This document shows, piece by piece, positions 7,294 to 12,778 of a stretch of 16,060 nucleotides of DNA (within the stretch, counting starts at the first letter, position 1; every line of letters begins with the position of its first letter). Source of the stretch: Bacteriovoracaceae bacterium UBA4573. Its GTDB lineage: Bacteria > Bdellovibrionota > UBA1018 > UBA923. Under the pieces are notes generated by a model. It searched no databases. It was not told where the DNA came from and worked only from the letters and a program-made list of their open reading frames with translations. Position numbers and translations under genes: made by a program. Location of the stretch: positions 1 through 16,060 of the forward strand of contig DGKJ01000046.1 of the NCBI GenBank assembly GCA_002387735.1, in the 5' to 3' direction.

Positions 7294-10200
7294 GTGGACA
7301 CCAGAAAGTATAAAGTCCGATTACGAAGTGGCCGCGTACTGGGTCCCATGGGCCTCGACCGAATTTGTCTTTTTATATTGCGCGACAAAATCACCGGCCT
7401 AGAAGAAGCGCGTAGTTACCCAAAGGGTGATTGGAAAGACATTAACAAATTTCCCGAAATTGCGCGCATGCTTCTCGATAAGCTCGAAGGGCGACTCGAA
7501 GCGCCAAAAGTGACGGCGCCACCAGAAGAGCTCGATAACGAAATACGAATTGCACCCACGGAAGATCTTCCGGATTCAGTGGAACCACCAGGACCGCCGA
7601 AAACCGATGCTTCGTTTCATATTGAAATAAAAACACACACCGCTACGCCAATGGCCGAATCTTCTGTGCCGCGTACCAAGAGTGAAATCGAAGAACGTAC
7701 GGTTGTAATGACGCCCAACGATGAAAAAACGGTCGTACAGCCACGTAATGAATTAGATGAAAAACAATCGTCGAAAGTTAATCAATTAGTTGAAGTAGAA
7801 GCCGTTCCCCAGGAAACTCCGTTTGGGCAATCGGTAGCGAATGAGCCCACCCAAATGATTCAGATAACCCCTACAACGGCGGGCCCCACGACCTATGCAA
7901 AAATTGAATTAGAAGGAAAGTCAGAGCAAACCGAAGGACTAAGCCTTCAAGGTCTACTAGCGAACAAGCGCAAGTTATCGTTCATTTTGATTGCTGGATT
8001 TTTAGTTCTTTTCATTCTTTTTGCCCCAGCCGAAAAAAAACCGGAAAAACAGATTCCATTTAAAGTTACCATGCCGGCGCCCAAAGAAAAATCCGATCCC
8101 CAGAAGAGTTCTCAGCTCTACGTGTCGGCGTTGAAGTTCTACAACGAAGACACGGTAGAAGGTTACAAGAAAGCGGCTGGCATTCTGCTTGAATCAGTTG
8201 CCAACGATTCAGACAATGTTAAAGCGTTATGCCTTTTGGCGAGCGCGTATATGCACCTCATTGATGTAGTAGATCGCGATGAGAATTACTTCAACGTCGT
8301 GACTCGCTTAATCGAATTGGAGCGGGCAAAAAATGTAAATTTACCCGAAACGGTAGTGGCCGACGTTGAGCTTTACCTTATTCTAGGGAACCCCGATGCG
8401 GCCATGAGCCGAATCGTGGAATTTACAAAGAATAGAACGTTTGGCGTAGAAATGTTCTATTATCTCGCCCTTAGTTTTTTTCACAAAGGGATGCATCCGG
8501 ACGCTCTTAAGTATTTAAACAATATTGATCCGAAAGATTACTTTAGTCCCAGGATTCACTATCTTTATGGCCAAATTTATTATCACTCGCGACAGTTGGA
8601 AAATGCTGTCAGTTCGTTAGAATCCGCCATTCAGAAGAGCCCTAAACACATTAAAGCAAGAGTGCTTTTGGCCGACACTTATTTTAAAAAAGATTCCTAT
8701 GAAAAAGTGGTCGAACACAGCAGTTTTGTTATTCAAAACAAAGCACTAGCTTCAAACGAAGAAGAAGCTCGAAGTTATTACCTAAGAGCTCGAAGCTACA
8801 TACTTCTGAATAAACTCGTCGAGGCTCATTCCGACCTACAAAAAGCCCACAAACTTTCGCCGGATGATCAAGACATTCTACTCGAGTTTTACACTCTCAA
8901 AGCCCGAGTTGGCGAACAAGTGGGTGAAGCCGCAAGTCGTGCGCGAATGTTTAGTCAAATTGCAGTTGGGGAGCGAGCTTTAAGAGAGGGCCGTCTGAAA
9001 GACGCGAAAGTAGCGTTCCTTTCCGCGAGAAACATTCAGGGTGACGACCCTACCCCATTACTGCGTCTAGCCGAAGTTTTTAAACGTACCGGTGAAGCTG
9101 CCGAAGCAAGAGCAGCCTACGAAAAGGCCGTTAAGTTAGGGTCTTCTAGTCGCATAGATTTCTACCCCAAGTACATTCACGCCTTGGTGGACGCGTATGA
9201 ATTTGAGGAAGCGCAACGTCAAATTGAAATTTTCAAAGGCCTGCGGCCCCCGACTTATGCGATCGATAAAATTTACGGGGATTTTTATTTGCGCCAAGAA
9301 AAATTGCGGGAAGCGCACGGTTACTACAAGCGCGCTTTAAGCGCCACAAATGTAGATTCAGGTGTTTACAACTCTTACGCGAAAATCATGTTTAAGACCG
9401 GCAGTTTTCGGGAGGCGGCTTTTTATTATGGTCTTGCCAGACGATTTGATCCATTTAACCCGGACGCTACCATTGGTATCGGTAAATCACTGGCAGAGCT
9501 AGAAGGCGTTGAACGGGGGGTGGGTTATTTGTCGAGCGAGCTCGCTACCAATCCCAACAAAGCAGCGCTGTTCAACGGAATAGCCGAAATATATGTGCGA
9601 AAAGGTGACTACGAAACCGCAGTTAAGTTCGCCAATAACGCGCTGGCCGTTGATCCAAAGTATGCGCAGTCACTCAAAACAAGAGGCGATGCGTTCGCCG
9701 CACAGGAGCGGTACAAAGAAGCACTCGAGGAATATCAACGATACGCCGATGCGGCGCCGCTAGACCCCAATGGCAACATTGAGCGCTACAAAATATTCAT
9801 GCGACGTCTCAATTTAAAAGACGCAAAAGACGAAATTCAAAAGGTGATTAAAAACTATCCCCGATTCCCGGGCGCCTACTATATGTTGGGCGAACTGTTT
9901 CGGGAGGCTCAAAACTGGCAAGGAGCCCTGCAGGCCGCTGATCGAGAGATTCAAAATAACCCATTATTTGCCCCCGCCTATGTTCTCGGCGGGACCGTGT
10001 TTAATGCAAATCGGGAATACACCCGGGCACTTGAGTACCTCAACAAAGCCTTACGCGTAGACCCTAGTTACGTGCCGGCGTTGATTCAGGCTGGATTTGC
10101 AAATCAAATGTTGAAGACATATGCTGCCGCCAAGTCAATGTACGAGCGAGCTTTGGCGCAAGATCCGGGTAATCCGAAAATTCACAAACACCTAGGTGTT

Positions 10201-10317
10201 TTGTTGTTTGAGTTGGGCGACCGTGCAAAAGCAGCGGAATACTTAAAAAATTATATCGATTTATTTCCAGACGCCCCCGACCGTGCAGAGGTCGAGCGGA
10301 AGCTTCAGGGATTGTAG
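7294..10317 (+). CDS. Membrane-anchored GYF_2-like/TPR repeat protein, function unknown
   Basis: This is a 1007-residue protein of modular build. Residues 5-60 (YKVRLRSGRVLGPMGLDRI ... W47, PEIARML) resemble the GYF_2/DUF4339-type domain, a small putative protein-interaction fold. Residues 65-225 are a low-complexity acidic and Pro/Thr-rich linker with ERTVV (T136) and EKTVV (T146). A single hydrophobic helix lies at 229-244, flanked by Lys/Arg. From about 270 to the end there are some fifteen TPR units, for example FKRTGEAAEARAAYEKAV and NREYTRALEYLNKALRVDP. There is no signal peptide. The likely topology is N-terminus in the cytoplasm and TPRs in the periplasm, but positive charges flank both sides. 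GTG 7294 abuts the nuoN stop without a clear ribosome-binding site, suggesting coupling; ATG 7348 would cut the domain. A scaffold or envelope-assembly role is possible; a link to complex I is only positional. Confidence 0.85.
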   Translation: MDTRKYKVRLRSGRVLGPMGLDRICLFILRDKITGLEEARSYPKGDWKDINKFPEIARMLLDKLEGRLEAPKVTAPPEELDNEIRIAPTEDLPDSVEPPGPPKTDASFHIEIKTHTATPMAESSVPRTKSEIEERTVVMTPNDEKTVVQPRNELDEKQSSKVNQLVEVEAVPQETPFGQSVANEPTQMIQITPTTAGPTTYAKIELEGKSEQTEGLSLQGLLANKRKLSFILIAGFLVLFILFAPAEKKPEKQIPFKVTMPAPKEKSDPQKSSQLYVSALKFYNEDTVEGYKKAAGILLESVANDSDNVKALCLLASAYMHLIDVVDRDENYFNVVTRLIELERAKNVNLPETVVADVELYLILGNPDAAMSRIVEFTKNRTFGVEMFYYLALSFFHKGMHPDALKYLNNIDPKDYFSPRIHYLYGQIYYHSRQLENAVSSLESAIQKSPKHIKARVLLADTYFKKDSYEKVVEHSSFVIQNKALASNEEEARSYYLRARSYILLNKLVEAHSDLQKAHKLSPDDQDILLEFYTLKARVGEQVGEAASRARMFSQIAVGERALREGRLKDAKVAFLSARNIQGDDPTPLLRLAEVFKRTGEAAEARAAYEKAVKLGSSSRIDFYPKYIHALVDAYEFEEAQRQIEIFKGLRPPTYAIDKIYGDFYLRQEKLREAHGYYKRALSATNVDSGVYNSYAKIMFKTGSFREAAFYYGLARRFDPFNPDATIGIGKSLAELEGVERGVGYLSSELATNPNKAALFNGIAEIYVRKGDYETAVKFANNALAVDPKYAQSLKTRGDAFAAQERYKEALEEYQRYADAAPLDPNGNIERYKIFMRRLNLKDAKDEIQKVIKNYPRFPGAYYMLGELFREAQNWQGALQAADREIQNNPLFAPAYVLGGTVFNANREYTRALEYLNKALRVDPSYVPALIQAGFANQMLKTYAAAKSMYERALAQDPGNPKIHKHLGVLLFELGDRAKAAEYLKNYIDLFPDAPDRAEVERKLQGL

Positions 10318-10332
10318 TATCGGGAGTCTCAG

Positions 10333-11607
10333 ATGTTAGATGCCAGGTATTTTGGTGAAAAAATAGAAGATCTAGAAAAGGCCTTGGCGAAGCGCCACGC
10401 AGATCGCTCGTTGGTAGAACAAATTAAAACCAAAGCCGAAAGTCGGAAAAAAGCTATTTCAGAAGTCGAGCGACTTAAGGCCTATCGAAATCAAGCATCG
10501 CAAGAAATAGCTGCAGCAAAAAAATCCGGACAGAATGTCGACGCGAAGTTGGCCGAAATGAAGGGTGTAGCAGACCAGATCAAGGTTCTTGATTCTCAAG
10601 CTGCACAAATAGACGAAGATTTTAAGTCGTTGGCATTAGTTATGCCGAACATTCCCCACGCAAGCGTGCCAACCGGAAAGACCGCGGAAGATAATGTAAA
10701 AGCTCGCGAGTGGGGATCCCCTAAGAAATTTAATTTTCAGCCGAAAGATCATACGGACTTGGGTTCGGCACTCGGCATTTTAGACTTCGACCGAGCGGCG
10801 AAAATTACTGGCGCGAGATTCGCGTTACTAAAGGGAATCGGAGCAAAACTCGAACGAGCGCTTATGAATTTTATGCTCGACATTCATGTAAATGAACACG
10901 GTTACACTGAAACGTGGACGCCGCTGATGGTAAATCGCCAGGCCCTGGTGGGCACTGGTCAATTGCCAAAGTTTGAACAAGATCTTTTTAAAATCGAAGG
11001 GCAGGATTATTTTTTAATTCCCACCGCGGAAGTTCCAGTAACTAATATCTTTCGAGACGAAATATTAGACGGCAAAGATTTGCCACTTAAATTTACTGCA
11101 TACACCCCTTGTTTTCGTAGTGAGGCCGGATCGTATGGAAAAGATACCCGCGGCCTTATTCGACAACATCAATTCGATAAAGTAGAAATCGTAAAATTTA
11201 CTCACCCCGATACTAGCTACGACGAACACGAAAAGCTCGTGCGCGACGCGGAAGTCATTTTGCAAAGACTTGAATTACCCTATCGCGTAATGACGTTGTG
11301 CGGGGGAGATCTCGGCTTCGGCGCGGCGAAGTGCTACGATCTCGAGGTGTGGGTTCCGAGTCAGAACGCTTATCGCGAAATATCATCGTGTAGTAATTTT
11401 GAAGACTTTCAAGCCCGGCGCGCCAATATTCGTTTTCGAGAGACACCGACCGATAAACCGCGCTTTGTGCATACGTTAAACGGTTCCGGTTTAGCTATCG
11501 GCCGCACGTGGCTGGCGATTTTAGAAAACTATCAACAAGAAGATGGCTCGATCATTGTGCCTAAGGCCCTCCAGTCGTACGTTGGAACTAATGTCTTGAA
11601 ATCCTAA
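10333..11607 (+). CDS. serS: Seryl-tRNA synthetase (SerRS)
   Basis: SerRS charges tRNA-Ser with serine in the cytoplasm and also supplies seryl-tRNA for selenocysteine where that pathway exists. At 424 residues it has the usual bacterial length. Residues 1-100 form the charged helical hairpin (long antiparallel coiled coil) that grips the long variable arm of tRNA-Ser. The class II core shows TAEVPVTNIFRDEI (231-244), motif 2 with FRSEAGSYGKDTRGLIRQHQF (261-281) and motif 3 with NGSGLAIGRT (383-392), including the ATP-binding Arg residues. GGGAG at 10322-10326 is well placed for ATG 10333. It lies 15 bp after the TPR gene and about 200 bp before a serine tRNA gene, so enzyme and substrate tRNA are neighbours. 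No terminator hairpin with a T-run follows its stop codon. Confidence 0.97.
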   Translation: MLDARYFGEKIEDLEKALAKRHADRSLVEQIKTKAESRKKAISEVERLKAYRNQASQEIAAAKKSGQNVDAKLAEMKGVADQIKVLDSQAAQIDEDFKSLALVMPNIPHASVPTGKTAEDNVKAREWGSPKKFNFQPKDHTDLGSALGILDFDRAAKITGARFALLKGIGAKLERALMNFMLDIHVNEHGYTETWTPLMVNRQALVGTGQLPKFEQDLFKIEGQDYFLIPTAEVPVTNIFRDEILDGKDLPLKFTAYTPCFRSEAGSYGKDTRGLIRQHQFDKVEIVKFTHPDTSYDEHEKLVRDAEVILQRLELPYRVMTLCGGDLGFGAAKCYDLEVWVPSQNAYREISSCSNFEDFQARRANIRFRETPTDKPRFVHTLNGSGLAIGRTWLAILENYQQEDGSIIVPKALQSYVGTNVLKS

Positions 11608-11637
11608 GCGCCCGGGGTTAAGGCACTGATTTCATAA

Positions 11638-11666
11638 AGTAAACGGAGAGGTGGGTGAGTGGTTGA
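11638..11666 (+). repeat. Exact 29-bp copy of tRNA-Ser 5' end plus leader (upstream copy)
   Basis: These 29 bases are identical to 11805-11833. They comprise a 7-base leader (AGTAAAC) and the first 22 bases of the tRNA-Ser gene: acceptor 5' strand GGAGAGG, bases 8-9 and the D-loop as far as GGTTGA. Identity stops abruptly at 11667, where the intact gene has AACC. The copies are 167 bp apart in the same orientation. It is a truncated tandem duplicate of the tRNA gene start. Confidence 0.95.
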
Positions 11667-11671
11667 CGAGT

Positions 11672-11688
11672 GTTCCGCAAAGCGGAAC
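11672..11688. repeat. Perfect 7-bp hairpin, AAA loop
   Basis: GTTCCGC and GCGGAAC are separated by AAA. No T-run follows, so an intrinsic terminator is unlikely. It lies directly behind the truncated tRNA-Ser 5' copy and in the position of its anticodon arm. Confidence 0.8.
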
Positions 11689-11695
11689 CTTGTAA

Positions 11696-11729
11696 TCGAG
11701 GCGAGCGGGACGCGAGCCCTACCCCTCGA
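11696..11729. repeat. GC-rich two-level stem-loop in the tRNA spacer
   Basis: The outer stem TCGAGG (11696-11701) pairs perfectly with CCTCGA (11724-11729). Inside it GGG (11707-11709) pairs with CCC (11717-11719) around a 7-base loop. The word GCGAGCGGG at 11701-11709 recurs at 11986-11994 in the downstream spacer, which suggests that the two spacers share a repetitive GC-rich ingredient. No T-run follows. Confidence 0.6.
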
Positions 11730-11804
11730 AGCTGCGGAGTCGTAGGATGCGACGGAGCGAAACCGCCGTTGAAGTTTGAATTGTTCTTTAAGAGTTGAAT
11801 AGTC

Positions 11805-11833
11805 AGTAAACGGAGAGGTGGGTGAGTGGTTGA
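11805..11833 (+). repeat. 29-bp direct repeat, copy within the intact tRNA-Ser
   Basis: This is the partner of the 11638-11666 repeat. It begins 7 bases before the tRNA and ends in the D-loop, so the duplicated unit includes leader sequence and was not produced from processed tRNA. Confidence 0.95.
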
Positions 11834-11901
11834 AACCGCACGCCTCGAAAGCGTGTTTGCCTTAACGGGTAACGTGGGTTCGAATCCCACCCTCTCCGCC
11901 A
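11812..11901 (+). tRNA. tRNA-Ser(CGA), CCA encoded
   Basis: This is a complete 90-base class II tRNA. The acceptor GGAGAGG (11812-11818) pairs fully with CCTCTCC (11891-11897). The D-stem is GGT/ACC. The anticodon stem CACGC/GCGTG (11839-11843/11851-11855) encloses loop CTCGAAA with anticodon CGA at 11846-11848, reading UCG. A long variable arm follows (11856-11873). The T-stem GTGGG/CCCAC encloses TTCGAAT. The discriminator is G98 (11898), as expected for serine, and CCA is encoded at 11899-11901. UCG codons are common in the surrounding genes. Exact copies of its 5' end and 3' end flank it (11638-11666 and 12066-12091). No strong promoter is obvious upstream. Confidence 0.96.
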
Positions 11902-11906
11902 TATCC
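11881..11906 (+). repeat. 26-bp direct repeat at tRNA-Ser 3' end, copy within the intact tRNA
   Basis: This copy runs from the T-loop (CGAAT) through the T-stem, acceptor 3' strand, discriminator and CCA, plus ATATCC beyond the gene. It is identical to 12066-12091. The 3' end of a tRNA is the usual core of integrase attachment sites, so this pair has the form of an attL/attR-like duplication. Confidence 0.95.
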
Positions 11907-11917
11907 GCCGCAGGCGG
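11905..11917. repeat. Short hairpin just after tRNA-Ser
   Basis: CCGCC and GGCGG flank GCA four bases beyond the CCA. It could influence 3' processing or termination, but no T-run follows, so a terminator call is not supported. Confidence 0.4.
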
Positions 11918-11994
11918 TAGGGCGGTATCTAATATAAAAATTACGAAGAAATTTTTCACCCTTGGGTGGGAAGAGAAGCGCCGGAGCGAGCGGG

Positions 11995-12012
11995 TGCCCA
12001 CGTCAGTGGGCA
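11995..12012. repeat. Perfect 7-bp hairpin in the downstream spacer
   Basis: TGCCCAC and GTGGGCA are separated by GTCA. The hairpin is flanked by related words, GAGCGAGCGGG on the left and GCGAGTGAGGCG on the right, giving a GC-rich repetitive block unlike the AT-richer intergenic sequence around it. Confidence 0.75.
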
Positions 12013-12027
12013 GCGAGTGAGGCGGGC

Positions 12028-12060
12028 CTGTCTGCTTAAGCGCGAATAGCGCGAAGACAG
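12028..12060. repeat. Nested hairpin next to the tRNA-Ser 3' copy
   Basis: The outer stem CTGTCT (12028-12033) pairs with AGACAG (12055-12060). Inside it GCGC and GCGC flank GAATA. The 26-bp tRNA 3' copy begins five bases later. Confidence 0.65.
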
Positions 12061-12065
12061 ATAGG

Positions 12066-12091
12066 CGAATCCCACCCTCTCCGCCATATCC
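12066..12091 (+). repeat. Exact 26-bp copy of tRNA-Ser 3' end (downstream copy)
   Basis: The copy is identical to 11881-11906, 185 bp downstream in the same orientation. It covers part of the T-loop to CCA plus six bases. The sequence before it (ATAGG) does not pair with CCCAC, so no T-arm can form and this is only a 3' fragment. It may be a recombination or integration scar, an att-like site, or the tail of a replaced tandem tRNA copy. Confidence 0.93.
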
Positions 12092-12127
12092 CAACTGACA
12101 AGCCTCAAAAAACCTCAAAGTATTTTT

Positions 12128-12155
12128 ATGTCAGCCCTCGAACTTGATTTACAAT
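12128..12155 (+). promoter_or_regulatory. Candidate sigma70-type promoter for the CPBP gene, possibly leaderless
   Basis: ATGTCA (12128-12133; four of six matches to TTGACA) and TACAAT (12150-12155; five of six matches to TATAAT) are separated by 16 bp. Transcription would begin about 7 bases after the -10 box, at or next to ATG 12162. There is no spaced ribosome-binding site before that ATG, which fits a leaderless message. This is inference from sequence matches only. Confidence 0.5.
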
Positions 12156-12161
12156 CTTAGG

Positions 12162-12773
12162 ATGCAGCTTAAAAAATCCAAACTCTTCGCAGTAGGGTTA
12201 TTCCTTGTCTACTTTGTCCTTAGAATATTATTTGACGATCGATGGCGCGAAATATCGCCGTACTACTCTTATCTATTTGAGGCCGGAATTATTGGTGCGG
12301 CTATTTTCGTGTACCAAAAAAGAACCGCGTTCAAATGGCCGAACCTGCAGAATCTAGTCACGTTTGGTTGCGTCGCACTTGTCGCAGGATTTGGGGCCCA
12401 CGATACGGCAGGGGTATTTGGAATATTAATCCCATTTAACCTTGAAGGCTTTGAAACGCTGTTTCTGTTATTAATACTAGCGCCAGTGCTTGAAGAACTT
12501 TTGTTTCGATTTGCGCTTTGGGAGCCGCTCGAATTGTTTACGAAGAGTGGTGTTGTAATCGTAGCGCTGACCACCTTGTTTTTTGTGAGTGGTCACCTGA
12601 TGTCCTATTCCTACGTTCCAGACGAATTCAAGTCCTTTATTGTTTATCAAGCAATGTACGTGATTCTTCTCGGAATCGGCGCGGGCTTCGCGCGTCTAAA
12701 ATACGGAATGCCAACAGCAATTCTAGTGCACTTCTTTTTTAATCTAGGATTTTTCGTGAGCGCAAAAATGTAA
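12162..12773 (+). CDS. CPBP-family intramembrane metalloprotease (CAAX protease/bacteriocin-processing type)
   Basis: This is a membrane protein of 203 residues from ATG 12162; a TTG at 12144 would add six residues. It has about six hydrophobic helices. The three CPBP/Abi (Rce1-like) catalytic motifs are present: EELLFR (Glu111, Glu112, Arg116), SGHLMSY (His145) and HFFFNLGF (His190, Asn194). In characterised members these coordinate the metal or water in intramembrane cleavage; bacterial members include proteins for bacteriocin immunity and peptide processing, but most have unknown substrates. ATG is preferred to TTG because TACAAT lies at -10 spacing before it and neither start has a proper ribosome-binding site. 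The stop codon lies 5 bp from that of the convergent gene. No substrate gene is evident nearby. Confidence 0.85.
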   Translation: MQLKKSKLFAVGLFLVYFVLRILFDDRWREISPYYSYLFEAGIIGAAIFVYQKRTAFKWPNLQNLVTFGCVALVAGFGAHDTAGVFGILIPFNLEGFETLFLLLILAPVLEELLFRFALWEPLELFTKSGVVIVALTTLFFVSGHLMSYSYVPDEFKSFIVYQAMYVILLGIGAGFARLKYGMPTAILVHFFFNLGFFVSAKM

Positions 12774-12778
12774 CAATT

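Larger units (their letters stand above)
11645..11734 (+). pseudogene. tRNA-Ser-like remnant (5' end intact, body replaced)
   Basis: Projecting the 90-base tRNA-Ser register onto the upstream copy gives a partly tRNA-shaped sequence. The acceptor 5' strand and D-loop are exact. A perfect hairpin GTTCCGC-AAA-GCGGAAC (11672-11688) sits exactly where the anticodon arm should be. GGG-acgcgag-CCC (11707-11719) sits within 2 bases of the T-arm. CCCCTCG after it pairs with five of seven acceptor bases. However, the D-stem is broken, the loop GCAAAGC lacks U33 and a usable anticodon, the T-loop lacks TTCGA, and there is no CCA. It could be a decayed tRNA copy or a chance hairpin insertion behind a 5' fragment. 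It is not expected to be a working tRNA. Confidence 0.45.
11608..12161. other. Intergenic tRNA-Ser locus without protein genes
   Basis: This 554-bp stretch contains the intact tRNA-Ser(CGA), two pairs of tRNA-derived direct repeats, several GC-rich hairpins and the candidate CPBP promoter. Open frames of 166 codons (minus strand) and 64 codons (plus) cross the tRNA itself and are artefacts. Their peptide text (VGFEPTLPVKANTLSRR) is the well-known product of translating the reverse strand of a serine tRNA. Confidence 0.85.

Noticed and set aside
11608..11637. Intrinsic terminator after serS
   Set aside because: CGCCCGGGG offers no adequate stem and no T-run follows.
11826..12020. 64-codon plus-strand open frame beginning inside the tRNA
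   Set aside because: It overlaps the tRNA body and the hairpin spacer, with no ribosome-binding site or protein-like composition.
11638..12091. CRISPR array
   Set aside because: There are repeats of 29 and 26 bp, but each is present only twice and they differ from each other. All are explained as pieces of tRNA-Ser.
11618..12118. 166-codon open frame on the minus strand across the tRNA locus
   Set aside because: It is read through the reverse strand of tRNA-Ser and its fragments. VGFEPTLPVKANTLSRR is the recurring spurious peptide from serine tRNA genes, not a protein.
12269..12574. 101-codon minus-strand open frame opposite the CPBP gene
   Set aside because: It is antisense to a gene with intact catalytic motifs. 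The Ser/Asn/Pro-rich translation is an antisense shadow.
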